In this document: positions 8,555 through 18,475 of the stretch, piece by piece | Position numbering within the stretch: the first letter of the stretch is position 1 | How the letters are laid out: each line of letters begins with the position of its first letter | Assembly (NCBI RefSeq): GCF_001270065.2 | Contig: NZ_LFYT02000004.1 | Location: 229,041-293,040 of the forward strand | Reading direction: 5' to 3' | DNA from: Limnohabitans planktonicus II-D5 | GTDB taxonomy: Bacteria > Pseudomonadota > Gammaproteobacteria > Burkholderiales > Burkholderiaceae_C | DNA length: 64,000 nt | The notes under the pieces: model-generated | Database searches by the model: none | Told to the model about the DNA's origin: nothing | What the model saw: only the letters and a program-made list of their open reading frames with translations | Translations under genes and position numbers: made by a program

Positions 8555-9883
8555 TTATGGGATTGAAAACGGTGCGTGCAAAAAGCCCCGAAACCGGGCG
8601 CGGCCGCCACGCACAGGCGCTTGCGTGAGCTGGTAATTTGGAAAGCGCTGCAAAAAGCGGCCAATCGCGATGCGGCCTTCCAAACGCGCCAGGCTCAGGC
8701 CCGCGCATTGGTGCACCCCAAAACCAAAAGCCAGGTGTTTGTTGCCGGTTCGGCGCAGGTCCAGCTGTTCAGGGTTGTTGTAAACGGCAGGGTCGCGGTT
8801 GGCCGCGCCAATGCACAGCGTGACCAAGGCCCCTGCCGGCAGGTCGACGCCGTTGACCTGAGTGGCCTGAACTGCGCGGCGGTTGCTCAGTTGGTTGGAC
8901 GATTCAAAGCGTAAAAACTCGTCCACGGCCAGGCCCATGATTTGTTCCCGTTCTTCGTCGCTGGCCGCTTGTTTCAGGTCGGCCTTGAGCTGTTCGCGCT
9001 GCTTGGGCCATTCCTGCAGGCTGATGAGCGCGTTACCAATCAGGTTGGTGGTGGTTTCGTGCCCGGCGTTGAGGAGGAACACGCAGTTTTGCAGCAGCTC
9101 GACTTCGCTCAGGGCGTCGCCGTTTTCCTCGCCCTGGATCAGCCGTGTCAGCACATCGTGCTCCGGGTCGCCCGGATGCAATCGGCGATCTGCCACCAAT
9201 TTGCGCAGGTAGGCCAGAAACTCGCTCACGCTGCGGTTGCCCAGCGATTCTTGTTCAGGGCTCAGGGCGGGCTCCAGCGCCCCCAATATGGCGAGTGACC
9301 AGCCGCGCAAAGGTTCGCGCTCGGCGTGCGGCACGCCCAGCAGGTTGCCGATGATCTCGACTGGAATGGCCGAGGCAAAGTCCTCGATCAGGTCCCCACC
9401 GCCTTGCGCCTCGATCTTGTCCAGCAGGCTGTCCACCAGCAGCACCAAGCCGGGCTCCATGGCTTCGATGGCCCGGCGGGTGAGCGCCCCCATGATCAAG
9501 CGGCGCACCCGGGTGTGCAGGGGCGGGTCGTTGAAGACCAGGCTGCTCGTGTGGTGCTCAAACAGCGGGGAGACGCCACTGCATGTGGCGTAGGGCGGCT
9601 GGTTGTAAGGCTCGTGGTTGTATTTGGGGCCGAATTCGACTTGCTTGTCAGAGCTGAAGACCTTGGCGTCGCGGTAGACCGCCACCAGATCGGCGTGACG
9701 CGTGAGGAAATACGAGCCATCGGGCATGCGCTTGAAAGGCTCGGCTTCGCGCAGCGCGACATAGACCGGGTACGGGTTGTCCAGAAAGTCGCGCGGCAAG
9801 GCCCGCAGGTCCAACGAGTGGGCTATTGTCTGGGCTCTGTCAGAGGACAGCGACGGGGTGATGTGGGCAGTCAATGAATTCAT
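8555..9883 (-). CDS. Cytochrome P450 (bacterial soluble class)
   Basis: A 442-residue heme monooxygenase of the soluble bacterial (CYP102-unrelated, CYP107-like) kind. The heme-binding loop is FGFGVHQCAG with ligand Cys393. The I-helix oxygen-activation motif is NAGHETTTN, the K-helix ExxR is EFLR, and VFNDPPLHTRVRRLI is the C-helix region. There is no membrane anchor and no fused reductase, so it needs separate ferredoxin/reductase partners, none of which lie in this window. The substrate is unknown. It sits 33 bp after an alpha/beta hydrolase gene and 18 bp before a DUF962 gene, in the same direction. Confidence 0.93.
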   Translation of the reverse strand: MNSLTAHITPSLSSDRAQTIAHSLDLRALPRDFLDNPYPVYVALREAEPFKRMPDGSYFLTRHADLVAVYRDAKVFSSDKQVEFGPKYNHEPYNQPPYATCSGVSPLFEHHTSSLVFNDPPLHTRVRRLIMGALTRRAIEAMEPGLVLLVDSLLDKIEAQGGGDLIEDFASAIPVEIIGNLLGVPHAEREPLRGWSLAILGALEPALSPEQESLGNRSVSEFLAYLRKLVADRRLHPGDPEHDVLTRLIQGEENGDALSEVELLQNCVFLLNAGHETTTNLIGNALISLQEWPKQREQLKADLKQAASDEEREQIMGLAVDEFLRFESSNQLSNRRAVQATQVNGVDLPAGALVTLCIGAANRDPAVYNNPEQLDLRRTGNKHLAFGFGVHQCAGLSLARLEGRIAIGRFLQRFPNYQLTQAPVRGGRARFRGFLHAPFSIP

Positions 9884-9916
9884 GGTTCAGGGGGCGTTGG
9901 CGAATGTTCTTCAAGC

Positions 9917-10735
9917 TCAAGGTTTCAAAAAATCCTTGAGCGCCTGCAATACGCCTTCGGGTGCCTCGGTCATGAGCGAATGGCCTGCGGGCAGCTTCAC
10001 CACCTTAGGCTGCTTGCACAGGTCAATCAGGCTTTGTGCGGCTTTGGGCGGCGTCATCTGGTCGGCGCTGCCCAGCACAAACAGGACGGGGCAGGCCACT
10101 TGCGGCATGGCTGCTTCTGCACCTCGGTAATCGTCGCAGGCCTTGAATCCGGTGTGGAACACATTGACCTGTGTGTTGCTGGCCAGCACCCGTCGCATCA
10201 GCGCCTTGCTGCCGCCATACAGCCAGGTGCCGGGGCCCAAGGCCGAAGGTGGTGGGGCCAGTGTGGAATGCGAAAAGCTGTTGACCATGTCGATCGCCTT
10301 GAAGGGTGCGCTGACCGACTGATCGAGCAAGGCAGGCGACACGCGCATGGGGTAGGCCGTGCCCACCATCACCAGGTGGCTCACGCGCCCGGGGTGGACT
10401 TGCGCGTCGCGAGCCGCCGCTTCCAGGGCGATGAGCGAGCCAAAGCTGTGGCCGATCAGCGCGGCTATTTCAATCTTCAGTGCATCGAGCAGCGCGATGA
10501 CGGTGTCGGCCGCTTCTTCCACGCTTTGTGGCGGCGTGCCTTCGCTTTTGCAGTGGCCGGGCAGGTCAATCGCCAGCACGTTCCAGCCGTGGTGGGCCAT
10601 GTAGCGGGTTTGCAAAATCCAGACGCTGTGGTCGTTGAGCACGCCGTGTATGAACACGGCGGTGGGTTGCGCGGGGTTGAAGGGCTTGCCGCCTGTGTAG
10701 GCGTAGAGGTCATGGCCTTGAACGGAGATTTGCAT
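9917..10735 (-). CDS. Alpha/beta hydrolase
   Basis: A 272-residue alpha/beta hydrolase without a signal peptide. The oxyanion region is VFIHGVLNDHSVW, the nucleophile is Ser97 in GHSFGS, the acid is probably Asp225 in LGSADQMTPP, and the base is His252 in AGHSLM. The cap region lies at about residues 125-200. Its gene starts 2 bp after the metY stop, so they are almost certainly co-transcribed. The family includes esterases, acetyltransferase-like MetX relatives and haloalkane enzymes, but it lacks MetX hallmarks and is too short. The substrate is unknown. Confidence 0.88.
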   Translation of the reverse strand: MQISVQGHDLYAYTGGKPFNPAQPTAVFIHGVLNDHSVWILQTRYMAHHGWNVLAIDLPGHCKSEGTPPQSVEEAADTVIALLDALKIEIAALIGHSFGSLIALEAAARDAQVHPGRVSHLVMVGTAYPMRVSPALLDQSVSAPFKAIDMVNSFSHSTLAPPPSALGPGTWLYGGSKALMRRVLASNTQVNVFHTGFKACDDYRGAEAAMPQVACPVLFVLGSADQMTPPKAAQSLIDLCKQPKVVKLPAGHSLMTEAPEGVLQALKDFLKP

Positions 10736-10737
10736 GG

Positions 10738-12039
10738 TCAGGCTCCCGCTTTCTCGGCTGCTTTGAGCGCCTTTTTCAGGTCGTCAATCAAGTCTGCAGG
10801 GTCTTCCAGGCCAATCGACAAGCGGATGGTGCCGGGGCCGATGCCGCCTGCGGCCAGGGCTTCGTCCGTCATGCGGAAATGCGTGGTGCTGGCCGGGTGG
10901 ATCACCAGGCTGCGGCAGTCGCCCACATTGGCCAGGTGGCTGAAGACTTTGAGGGTTTCAATGAACTTTTGGCCTTGTGCGCGGCTTCCCTTGATGTCGA
11001 AGCTGAACACCGAGCCCGCGCCGCGTGGCAAGAGCTTTTGCGCCAAGGCGTGAGACGGGTGGCTCTCCAGCAAGGGGTGGCCCACGCGGCTGACCAGCGG
11101 GTGCGCGGCCAAAAACTCGACCACCTTCGCGGTGTTTTCCATGTGCCGGGCCATGCGCAGGGGCAGGGTTTCGATGCCTTGCAAAATCAGCCAGGCGGTG
11201 TGCGGGCTCATGCACGCGCCAAAGTCACGCAGGCCCTCGCGCCGCGCCCTCAGCAAAAACGCGCCCACGGTGCTCTCTTCGCTGAAGACCATGTTGTGAA
11301 AGCCTTCATAGGCTTGGCTCAGCTCGGCAAACTTGCCCGATTGGTCCCAGTCAAAACTCCCACCATCGACCACCACACCGCCCACCACCGTGCCGTGGCC
11401 CGACAAGAACTTGGTGGCCGAGTGGTAGACCAGATCGGCCCCGTGGTCAAAAGGTTTGATGAGCCAGGGCGAGGTGAGGGTGGAGTCCACCAGCAATGGC
11501 ACGCCCGCTTCGTGGGCGATGGCACTCACGGCTTCGATGTCGAGCACGTCCATGCCGGGGTTGCCCACGGTTTCGCCAAAAAAGAGTTTGGTGTCGGGCT
11601 GCACGGCGGCGCGCCAGGCGTCCAGGTCGCCGGGTTTGACAAAGGTGGTGCGGATGCCGAAGCGGCTCAAGGTGTAATGCAGCAGGTTGTGTGAGCCGCC
11701 GTACAAAGCGCTGGAGGCCACGATGTGCGAGCCCGCGCCCATGAGGGTGGCAATGGCCAGGTGCAAGGCCGCCTGGCCGCTGGATGTGGTGATCGCCCCG
11801 ATGCCGCCTTCGAGCGCCGAGATGCGTTGCTCCAGCACCGCGTTGGTGGGGTTGCTGATGCGGCTGTAAACGTGGCCGGGACGCTCGAGGTTGAACAACG
11901 CTGCAGCTTGGTCTGAGGACTCAAAAACGAAGGAGGTGGTCAGGTGAATCGGCACGGCCCGGGCACCCGTGCTGGGGTCGGGCGCTGCACCCGCATGCAG
12001 GGCCAAAGTGTCAAAACCGGGGTCGCTGTAGCCAGCCAT
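10738..12039 (-). CDS. metY: O-acetylhomoserine sulfhydrylase (aminocarboxypropyltransferase)
   Basis: A PLP enzyme of the Cys/Met metabolism family that makes homocysteine from O-acetyl-L-homoserine and sulfide. It has 433 residues. PLP Lys210 is in YHSATKFLSGHGT. Other family segments are TTSFVFESSDQAAALFNLE, YSRISNPTNAVLEQRI, GPGTIRLSIGLEDPADLIDDL and the substrate Arg in TIRLS. The length and the insert around FDWDQSGKFAEL favour MetY over MetB/MetZ. I chose the ATG at 12039, preceded by GGAGA; a longer frame would extend into the divergent CBS gene. It heads the operon with the hydrolase, P450 and DUF962 genes. The sulfide could come from sulfate taken up by the CysTWA system in the same window. 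Confidence 0.92.
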   Translation of the reverse strand: MAGYSDPGFDTLALHAGAAPDPSTGARAVPIHLTTSFVFESSDQAAALFNLERPGHVYSRISNPTNAVLEQRISALEGGIGAITTSSGQAALHLAIATLMGAGSHIVASSALYGGSHNLLHYTLSRFGIRTTFVKPGDLDAWRAAVQPDTKLFFGETVGNPGMDVLDIEAVSAIAHEAGVPLLVDSTLTSPWLIKPFDHGADLVYHSATKFLSGHGTVVGGVVVDGGSFDWDQSGKFAELSQAYEGFHNMVFSEESTVGAFLLRARREGLRDFGACMSPHTAWLILQGIETLPLRMARHMENTAKVVEFLAAHPLVSRVGHPLLESHPSHALAQKLLPRGAGSVFSFDIKGSRAQGQKFIETLKVFSHLANVGDCRSLVIHPASTTHFRMTDEALAAGGIGPGTIRLSIGLEDPADLIDDLKKALKAAEKAGA

Positions 12040-12154
12040 GGGGTGTCTCCGAAAAAGAAAGTGTTTGGCAAGCATCAATCGCTTCGCTCGGCTTTCATTG
12101 TGGGCTATATTGGAAACCAATTGAAATCTGCACTCGACCCCAAGGAGACACACC

Positions 12155-12619
12155 ATGCAAGTCAACGACATCCTGCGCGTCAAAGGCGGCACGCTGTTCA
12201 CAGTGCACCCCGATGAACCCCTGTCCCGCGCCATGAACGACATGGCCGAAAAAGACATCGGTTCACTGGTGGTCATGGCCCAAGGTGATCTGGTGGGCAT
12301 GCTGACTTTCCGTGAGGTGATCCAGCAAATTGTCAAAAATGGCGGCCATGTAGGTGAAACCTCTGTGCGCGAGGCCATGGATGCCAAGCCATTGACCTGC
12401 ACCGGGGAAACCGACATCGACAATGTGCGCCGCATGATGCTGGAGCACCATGCCCGCTACATGCCCGTCATGGACAACCGTGTGCTGATGGGCGTGATCA
12501 GTTTTTACGACGTAGCCAAGGCGGTGGTGGACAGTCAGAATTTCGAAAACAAGATGCTCAAGGCCTATATCCGCGACTGGCCAGCACAAGAGGATGCAGA
12601 GTCAGACGTCAAGCTTTAA
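12155..12619 (+). CDS. CBS-domain pair protein
   Basis: A 154-residue stand-alone tandem CBS protein. CBS1 is at about residues 8-62 ([38 protein letters not shown]) and CBS2 at about 72-130 ([52 protein letters not shown]). Such modules bind adenosyl ligands (AMP, ATP, SAM) and act as sensors; no effector domain is fused. There is a strong AAGGAGA ribosome site. It is divergent from metY, with 115 bp between, so a shared control region with a methionine gene is possible. Its 3' end overlaps the converging gluQ stop by 11 bp. Confidence 0.9.
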   Translation: MQVNDILRVKGGTLFTVHPDEPLSRAMNDMAEKDIGSLVVMAQGDLVGMLTFREVIQQIVKNGGHVGETSVREAMDAKPLTCTGETDIDNVRRMMLEHHARYMPVMDNRVLMGVISFYDVAKAVVDSQNFENKMLKAYIRDWPAQEDAESDVKL

Positions 12620-13559
12620 ATGGGACACGCGGCGCGTGTTGAGCGCGCCAGAGGTCTGTCCATTGCGCAAGCTGGGCGTCGATGTCCGTGACTTCTTCCC
12701 GCACGGGCAAATTCAGGGCTGACGCGGCCTGCCTCAGGGCATGCAGTGGGTCTTGCAAATCCAGCGCCTGAGCACCGTTTTGTTTGCTGAGTTTTTCGCC
12801 GTTGGTGCCCAGCACCAAGGCGGTGTGCAAGTAGTGCGGTGTGGGCACATCCAAGGCCCTTTGCAGCAGCATTTGCCGGGCCGTGTTGTCGGCCAGGTCT
12901 TCGCCACGCACCACATGGCTGATGCCTTGCGCGGCATCGTCCACCACCACGGCCAGTTGATAGGCCCACAAACCATCGGCGCGGCGCAATACGAAGTCGC
13001 CCACAGCCTCCAGCACATCTTGTTCCTGCCCTCCGAGCCTGCGGTCTTGCCATGGGGTGATGCGGGGCAGATGGAACGCGGCCTGAACCGCCTGCACATT
13101 CAGTCGCCATGCGCGGGCTGTTTTGCCACCCAGCCCATCCCGACAGGTGCCGGGGTACACCGCTGCATGGTGACGCAGCACGGACTGGGTTTGCGCAGAT
13201 TCAATGTCTTTACGCGAGCAAGCGCAAGGGTAAGCCCAGCCCTGGGCGATCAAGGTGTCCAGCGCCGTTTGGTAGTCCAGGCCGCGTTGGCTTTGCCAAA
13301 GCACGGGGCCATCGGGCACCAAGTGGCAAAGCGCCAATTGCTGCAAGATGGCCTGGTCTGCACCGGGCACGCAGCGGGGCGTGTCCACGTCTTCCATCCG
13401 AACACGCCACTGGCCCTGATGAGCACGCGCATCGAGCCAGCTGGCCAGAGCGGCCACCAAAGAGCCCGCATGCAGCATGCCGGTAGGCGAGGGGGCAAAG
13501 CGCCCGATATAGCCTTGTTCGGCCTGCGAAGATGCCGGGCGCTTGCCTTGCGATCCCAT
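12609..13559 (-). CDS. gluQ: Glutamyl-Q tRNA(Asp) synthetase
   Basis: Attaches glutamate to queuosine at the anticodon wobble position of tRNA(Asp). The 316-residue protein has only the catalytic half of a glutamyl-tRNA synthetase, as expected. The HIGH-type motif is in [16 protein letters not shown] (residues 19-34), and KLSKQ replaces KMSKS near residue 265. Zinc ligands Cys112 and Cys114 (PCACSRKDI) and Cys139 with the neighbouring Tyr (YPGTCRDG) are present. I chose the ATG at 13559; the longer frame runs back through the upstream oxidoreductase gene. It lies 7 bp after that gene and probably shares its transcript. Confidence 0.93.
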   Translation of the reverse strand: MGSQGKRPASSQAEQGYIGRFAPSPTGMLHAGSLVAALASWLDARAHQGQWRVRMEDVDTPRCVPGADQAILQQLALCHLVPDGPVLWQSQRGLDYQTALDTLIAQGWAYPCACSRKDIESAQTQSVLRHHAAVYPGTCRDGLGGKTARAWRLNVQAVQAAFHLPRITPWQDRRLGGQEQDVLEAVGDFVLRRADGLWAYQLAVVVDDAAQGISHVVRGEDLADNTARQMLLQRALDVPTPHYLHTALVLGTNGEKLSKQNGAQALDLQDPLHALRQAASALNLPVREEVTDIDAQLAQWTDLWRAQHAPRVPFKA

Positions 13560-13566
13560 GGATGGA

Positions 13567-14610
13567 TCAGCGTTTTTTGAGCACCGACAAAGCCAATTCG
13601 AGGCCCGACACGAAAGCGTCTTCAACCCGATGACCTGTGCACCAGTCGCCACACAGTCCGATGCCTTGATCTTTGAACCACAAATGGCTCTGACCCAGAG
13701 GTTGTGACGTCTTGGCGTACAGCCAGCGGTGCACCTCAGCATGTGCGGGGGTGGCCCGGATGCCGGTGATTTCTGCAAAGGCCTTGAGCAGCTTGCCGGT
13801 GATGCGTTCGGGCGTGTCGTCCACATGTTCCGCAGACCAAGGGGCGCTGGCTTGCACGGTCCAGCGCTCGATGCGTTCGCGTGCAGGTTTGGACGATTCA
13901 CGCGCCATCCAGGCGATGCGGTGGTGCGTGCTGCGGGCCGCGTTCCATTGAGGGCCAAGGGTGATCAGGCCCGGTTGCACGGCTTGCGGGTAGGCCACCA
14001 TGAGCGTCCAGCAAGGCTCAACCCGCACATCTTTCAGCGGCAGCGCCAGATCGCTCAAACCCGAGCTTTGCAGCAATGAGGCCGCTTGCGCCGGGGGGAT
14101 GGCCAGGACCACGCGGTCAAATCCCCCAAACACATGCTGACTGCCGTTCTCGCCCTCGGTGTGCAATTGCCAGCTGTTTTTCTTGAATGGATCGGCGCTG
14201 ATCTGGGTCACGCATGTTTGCAACTGCACGTTGCCATCTTCCAGCAGCGGTTCGGCCCAGGCCTTGACCAGGCCATTCATGCCAGGCGTGGCCACCCAGT
14301 GACGCTCGCCACCGGGCAAGCCGGCTTCAATGACACGACCATTGGGATCGAGCACCCGCACGGCATTGGCGCTCCAGGGCTTGCACAGACCGGGTACGGT
14401 GCCCAAAGCCAACTCGAAACGCGGGTCACGCACGGTGAAGTATTGCGCACCGTGGTCAAAACTGCCGAAGGCACTGGCCCGTGTGGCCATGCGGCCACCG
14501 AGTCCCCGACTTTTTTCAAACAAGGTGACGGTGTGTCCAGCCTGGCGCAGGGTGCGTGCGCAAACCACGCCGGCCATGCCGACGCCAATGATGGCGATGT
14601 TGTGTTGCAT
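13567..14610 (-). CDS. Renalase-like NAD(P)/FAD-dependent oxidoreductase
   Basis: A 347-residue flavoprotein of the COG3380/renalase-like group. The Rossmann dinucleotide motif [27 protein letters not shown] is at residues 6-32, then [10 protein letters not shown], the amine-oxidase-type GG loop, and [15 protein letters not shown]. The C-terminal FAD motif is [24 protein letters not shown]. Known renalase-like enzymes oxidise dihydronicotinamide isomers; the substrate here is not known. I chose the ATG at 14610; an upstream in-frame start would add 16 residues with no family match. It is upstream of gluQ on the same strand. Confidence 0.87.
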   Translation of the reverse strand: MQHNIAIIGVGMAGVVCARTLRQAGHTVTLFEKSRGLGGRMATRASAFGSFDHGAQYFTVRDPRFELALGTVPGLCKPWSANAVRVLDPNGRVIEAGLPGGERHWVATPGMNGLVKAWAEPLLEDGNVQLQTCVTQISADPFKKNSWQLHTEGENGSQHVFGGFDRVVLAIPPAQAASLLQSSGLSDLALPLKDVRVEPCWTLMVAYPQAVQPGLITLGPQWNAARSTHHRIAWMARESSKPARERIERWTVQASAPWSAEHVDDTPERITGKLLKAFAEITGIRATPAHAEVHRWLYAKTSQPLGQSHLWFKDQGIGLCGDWCTGHRVEDAFVSGLELALSVLKKR

Positions 14611-14901
14611 AGAGTGACCTTTTGTCTCGAATGGAATGACTTTCCCCTTATACAGCATGTCATTGAAAGATTAAATTTGTACTTTATGCCGCATTAAAAT
14701 GTTGAAAATGTTGAATTGATGATAAACAATTGATATTTAAGGATTTTTAATCGTTCTTCATTGATTTTATTTCCCAATATGATGAATATAAAATAATTAA
14801 GCTATAAACTTGGCTGACAGTTGCCTTTCGTGCCAATTCAATTTTCAATTTTGAGGGTCAACTTTTATCATGCTCAAGCATTATTGAGCCTCCTTCGGAG
14901 T
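14611..14901. promoter_or_regulatory. AT-rich divergent intergenic region before the secretion operon
   Basis: About 290 bp, strongly AT-rich in contrast to the GC-rich genes on either side. It must hold the promoter for the ten-gene secretion/adhesin operon on the plus strand and for the oxidoreductase-gluQ pair on the minus strand. I could not assign a convincing -35/-10 pair. The region is rich in TTGAT, TTAAA and ATATAAAATAATTAAG stretches, a composition often bound by H-NS-like silencers. That is inference. The other giant adhesin gene at 51957 has a leader of the same character. Confidence 0.5.
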
Positions 14902-16263
14902 ATGAGAGTGTTTCATTTTTTGATTATATTTGGTGTTTTTGTGGGTTTTATGCCCATCGGTTCGGTCAGTGCTCAAAGCCCATCGGCCAGCGTGCCGCCC
15001 ATCGTGGTGCTTTCTTCGAGTTCTTCTCTTGGCGAGCAGGAGGAAAACCGCCAGATTCCCTTCGCACTCGTGAAATATGTGCAGATGGCGCTGCAGCGCC
15101 ATCCAGAACTCTTGCAAGCTGAAGCGCAAAGTCGTGCCCAGGAAGAACTCTTCAAAGAAGCCAAGGCGCAATTCAAGCCGCGTGTGGTGGTGGGTGGCAA
15201 TACGGGGCAAGAAAATCAGCGCCTGACCACAGCGAATGTGTCCAACTCCTACAAGCAAGCCCAAGCCTATGTGCGCATGACCATGCCCTTGCTGGATCAG
15301 GGCTTGGTGGCGCAGGCCGAGCAGCGACGTCAATCTTCCATCGGTGCCGACTGGAAACTGGTTGACAAGCGCGAAGAGCTGATGCTCCGCACTTTGGAGG
15401 CCTATGTGGAAGTGCTCAGGGCTTCGCAGTTGCTGGTGTTGGCGCAAGACAATTTGTCCATGCACCGCGGCTATGTCAATCAAGTCAAGGGGATTGCCAA
15501 GCTGGATTTGGGCCGTGCCGCTGACTTGCCCGCTGCCATGAGCCGCGCATCTTTGGCCGAGTCGGTCACGACCTCACGTTTGATGCGACTGGAGCAGGCC
15601 CGGCTGGAGTTCCAAAGTTTGACCGGTTTGCCCAAGGCACACGATTTGCCTGAACTGCGTGCATTGCCCCCTGCTGCAAGTTTGGAAGAGGCCTATCAAA
15701 AAGCCCTGAATGCCAGTCCTGCCTTGCAGGTGGCGCGTGCCGATGTGGAGCAGGCGCTGCAAGGCATTGCATTGGCCAAAGCCCCTTATCGTCCCCGTTT
15801 GAATCTGGACGCCACGGGCAAGACTGGGCGCGACATCAACGGCATCCATGGCAACCAGTCTGATCTTTATTTGGGCGTTCAAGCCGAGTGGACGATCTGG
15901 GCAGGGGGTGCCGCCGGACATGCCTTGAATGCTGCCACCTCCACGCAGATGGCCACGCGATTTGCTTTTGAAAAAGCGCGTGACGAGTTGCAGCAACGCG
16001 TGGGTTCTGCCTGGTACGAGTTTTTGGCCCACACCCAGTCCTTGGCCTCATTTGATGATTACGTCAACCACGCCCAAGAAATGGTGTACGCCAACCGAAA
16101 GCAGTTCAAAGTGGGGCGTCGGAATTTGCTGGATGTGCTCAATGCAGAAAATGAATTGTTCACAGCCAGGTCCAACAAAATGTCATCGGAAATGGACCAG
16201 ATCAAAGCGTCTTTTCGCTTGATTGGCTTGCAGGGTCTTCTTCCCACGGTGTTGCAGCTGTGA
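14902..16263 (+). CDS. TolC-like outer membrane channel 1 of a type I secretion system
   Basis: A 453-residue outer-membrane efflux protein (OEP family) that forms the channel for type I secretion. The ATG at 14902 gives a good signal peptide (MRVFHFLIIFGVFVGFMPIGSVSA-Q); a TTG 27 codons upstream would bury it. Two OEP repeats are seen: KYVQMALQRHPELLQAEAQSRAQEEL at the start of the first and YQKALNASPALQVARADVEQALQGI at the start of the second, with VGRRNLLDVLNAENELFTAR near the end. It is the first gene of the operon and is followed after 46 bp by an ABC exporter. A second TolC-like gene lies downstream, so which substrate uses which channel is open. Confidence 0.9.
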   Translation: MRVFHFLIIFGVFVGFMPIGSVSAQSPSASVPPIVVLSSSSSLGEQEENRQIPFALVKYVQMALQRHPELLQAEAQSRAQEELFKEAKAQFKPRVVVGGNTGQENQRLTTANVSNSYKQAQAYVRMTMPLLDQGLVAQAEQRRQSSIGADWKLVDKREELMLRTLEAYVEVLRASQLLVLAQDNLSMHRGYVNQVKGIAKLDLGRAADLPAAMSRASLAESVTTSRLMRLEQARLEFQSLTGLPKAHDLPELRALPPAASLEEAYQKALNASPALQVARADVEQALQGIALAKAPYRPRLNLDATGKTGRDINGIHGNQSDLYLGVQAEWTIWAGGAAGHALNAATSTQMATRFAFEKARDELQQRVGSAWYEFLAHTQSLASFDDYVNHAQEMVYANRKQFKVGRRNLLDVLNAENELFTARSNKMSSEMDQIKASFRLIGLQGLLPTVLQL

Positions 16264-16309
16264 AGGGTTCCTCCATGCGTTTGAGTCTACAGTTTGCTGG
16301 GGCAATTCG

Positions 16310-18475
16310 ATGAGCTTGCAGCCTTCTGTGTTTGAGGCGCTCAGTCATTTGGCGCTGCGTTTGGGGCAACGTGTTTCGGCACGCGAGTTGATGGCGCAAA
16401 CGGCCGAATTTGGTGACGAAGACCTGACCTTGCTGGCCGCAGCTCAAACCCTGCAAAGTCATGGCCTGGAGGTTCAAATGGCGGCTTTGTCGCCTGCGCA
16501 ATACGACAACCATCTGGGGCCCGTGGTGATTGGTCTGACCGGTGGCTTGGCCGCTGTTCTGCTCAGCCGTAAAGGCGATGCCTGTGAAGTGATCGCCCCC
16601 CACTTGAATGCCGCCCTGAACGCTGACAAGCCGCAGTGGGTGACGGTAGATCAATTGACGACCGACAGTGCAGGCTGGAGTTTGCACGCGCGCATTCGGC
16701 AGGATTCAACACAGCCGTCAGACCCTCCAAGTGCTCAGACACAAGGGGACGCCCCGCCACCCGCTGCGCATTGGTTCTGGAGTGTGTTTCGCACCTTGCG
16801 AGGTTTTTATCTGGACAGCACCTTGGCCGCGATGCTGATCAATTTGCTGGCATTGGCCACCTCCATGTTCTCGATGAATGTGTATGACCGCGTCATTCCC
16901 AATGCAGCCTTGCATTCGCTGTGGGTGCTGGCCTTGGGCGTCACGCTGGCGGGTCTGCTTGAATTGGGGCTGCGCACCATGCGGGGTTATCTGGTGGATG
17001 TGGCCGGTAAAAAGGCCGATTTGCTCTTGTCTTCGCGCATTTTCAAGCAGGCCCTGAATTTAAGGGCGCAGGACCGGCCGGCTTCAAGCGGTCAATTCGC
17101 AGGCCAGTTGCGCGAATTTGAATCAGTGAGAGACTTCGTCAGCTCGACCACCTTGGTCACCTTGAGCGATGTGCCTTTTGTCATCGTGTTTTTGTGTGTC
17201 ATTGGCTTTTTTGGTGGTCCGCTGGTGTGGGTGCCCATCGTCGGTGCTGTGCTGGTGTTTTTGGCCGGCTGGGCCTCGCAATGGCCGATCCGTGAATCCA
17301 TTGAGCGCTACCAATATGAAAGCGCGCAAAAACTCGGCTTTATGGTTGAAACCCTGGAGCGGCTGGAACAAATTCGCGCCATGGGTGCCGAGCCCCGCAT
17401 GCAAAGCCGCTGGGAACGCATCAGCGCCACCACCGCCCGCAGCGCCATGAGCAGTCGCTTGGTGTCGGCCATCACCTTGAATTTCACCCAATTCGTGCAA
17501 CAAGCGTGCAACACCGCCTTGATCGTTTGGGGTGTTTACCTGATTTTGGAAGGGCGCCTGACAGCCGGTGGTCTGATTGGTTGCACCATCCTGGCGGGGC
17601 GGGCCCTGGGGCCTTTGGCGCAAGTGGCGGGTTTGCTCACCCGCTACCAGCATGCCGTTGGGGCCTTTAAAACGCTGGACCGCATCATGCGTTTGCCAGG
17701 CCAATACGAGCCCGGGCGCAGTTACATGGGCTTGCAGCAAACCACAGGGCATTTGCAAGTGCGCCAACTTCAATTCAGCTACCCCCATACGGAACGCCCC
17801 GTGCTGCAGGTCCAGAATTTGGACTTTGCCGCTGGCGAGCATGTGGCCTTGATGGGGCCTGTGGGCAGCGGTAAATCCACACTGCTCAAGATGCTGGCCT
17901 GTTTGTACCCCCCCACCCAAGGGCAGGTATTGCTGGATGGGCTGGACATGGCCCACATCTCACCCGCCGATTTACGCGATCAACTGGCTTGGGTCAGTCA
18001 GGATGCGGTCTTGTTTCGGGGCAGTTTGCGTGACAACTTGCTCATGGCTGCGCCCCATGTGTCCGACGCACGCTTGCAGCATGTCTTGCAGCTCACCGGC
18101 ATCCAGCCTTGGGTGGCTGGACATCCACAGGGTTTGGACATGCCTTTGGGCGAGGGCGGTGCCGCCTTGTCTGGCGGTCAGCGGCAGATGGTGGCTTTGG
18201 CCCGTGCCTTGCTGGCCAACTGCCCGGTGGTCTTGCTCGACGAGCCCACCAGCGCATTCGATGCCGCCAACGAACAGCGTTTGCTGGACAAACTTCAAAC
18301 CGAGTTGGCCGGCAAAACCGTGGTCATTGCCACGCACCGCCCCGGGCCCCTGAGCCTGGCCACGCGGCTGGTCTTGCTCGACAGCGGTCAGGTTTTGGCC
18401 GATGGCCCCAAAGAGGCTGTGTTGCAAGCGGTGCAAGAAGGCCGCGTCAAGCGTGCCATTGGGAGGACTGCATGA
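16310..18475 (+). CDS. Type I secretion ABC exporter 1 (LapB-like, degenerate C39 domain)
   Basis: A 721-residue inner-membrane ABC exporter. Residues 1-130 form a C39-peptidase-like domain (SVFEALSHLALRLGQRVSARELM) without the catalytic Cys, so it is a substrate-docking CLD type. The six-helix membrane domain is at about 150-450 (LAAMLINLLALATSMFSMNVYDRVIPN). In the C-terminal ATPase, Walker A is GPVGSGKSTLLK, the signature LSGGQRQMVALARALL, Walker B VVLLDEPTSAFD and the H-loop IATHRPG. I chose the ATG at 16310; the longer frame overlaps the TolC-like gene. It overlaps the HlyD-like gene by four bases, so the two are coupled. Confidence 0.92.
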   Translation: MSLQPSVFEALSHLALRLGQRVSARELMAQTAEFGDEDLTLLAAAQTLQSHGLEVQMAALSPAQYDNHLGPVVIGLTGGLAAVLLSRKGDACEVIAPHLNAALNADKPQWVTVDQLTTDSAGWSLHARIRQDSTQPSDPPSAQTQGDAPPPAAHWFWSVFRTLRGFYLDSTLAAMLINLLALATSMFSMNVYDRVIPNAALHSLWVLALGVTLAGLLELGLRTMRGYLVDVAGKKADLLLSSRIFKQALNLRAQDRPASSGQFAGQLREFESVRDFVSSTTLVTLSDVPFVIVFLCVIGFFGGPLVWVPIVGAVLVFLAGWASQWPIRESIERYQYESAQKLGFMVETLERLEQIRAMGAEPRMQSRWERISATTARSAMSSRLVSAITLNFTQFVQQACNTALIVWGVYLILEGRLTAGGLIGCTILAGRALGPLAQVAGLLTRYQHAVGAFKTLDRIMRLPGQYEPGRSYMGLQQTTGHLQVRQLQFSYPHTERPVLQVQNLDFAAGEHVALMGPVGSGKSTLLKMLACLYPPTQGQVLLDGLDMAHISPADLRDQLAWVSQDAVLFRGSLRDNLLMAAPHVSDARLQHVLQLTGIQPWVAGHPQGLDMPLGEGGAALSGGQRQMVALARALLANCPVVLLDEPTSAFDAANEQRLLDKLQTELAGKTVVIATHRPGPLSLATRLVLLDSGQVLADGPKEAVLQAVQEGRVKRAIGRTA

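Noticed and set aside
12609..13958. Longer 449-residue version of GluQ
   Set aside because: The additional N-terminal residues lie antisense-like within the upstream oxidoreductase coding region and have no synthetase similarity; the ATG at 13559 gives the normal GluQ length.
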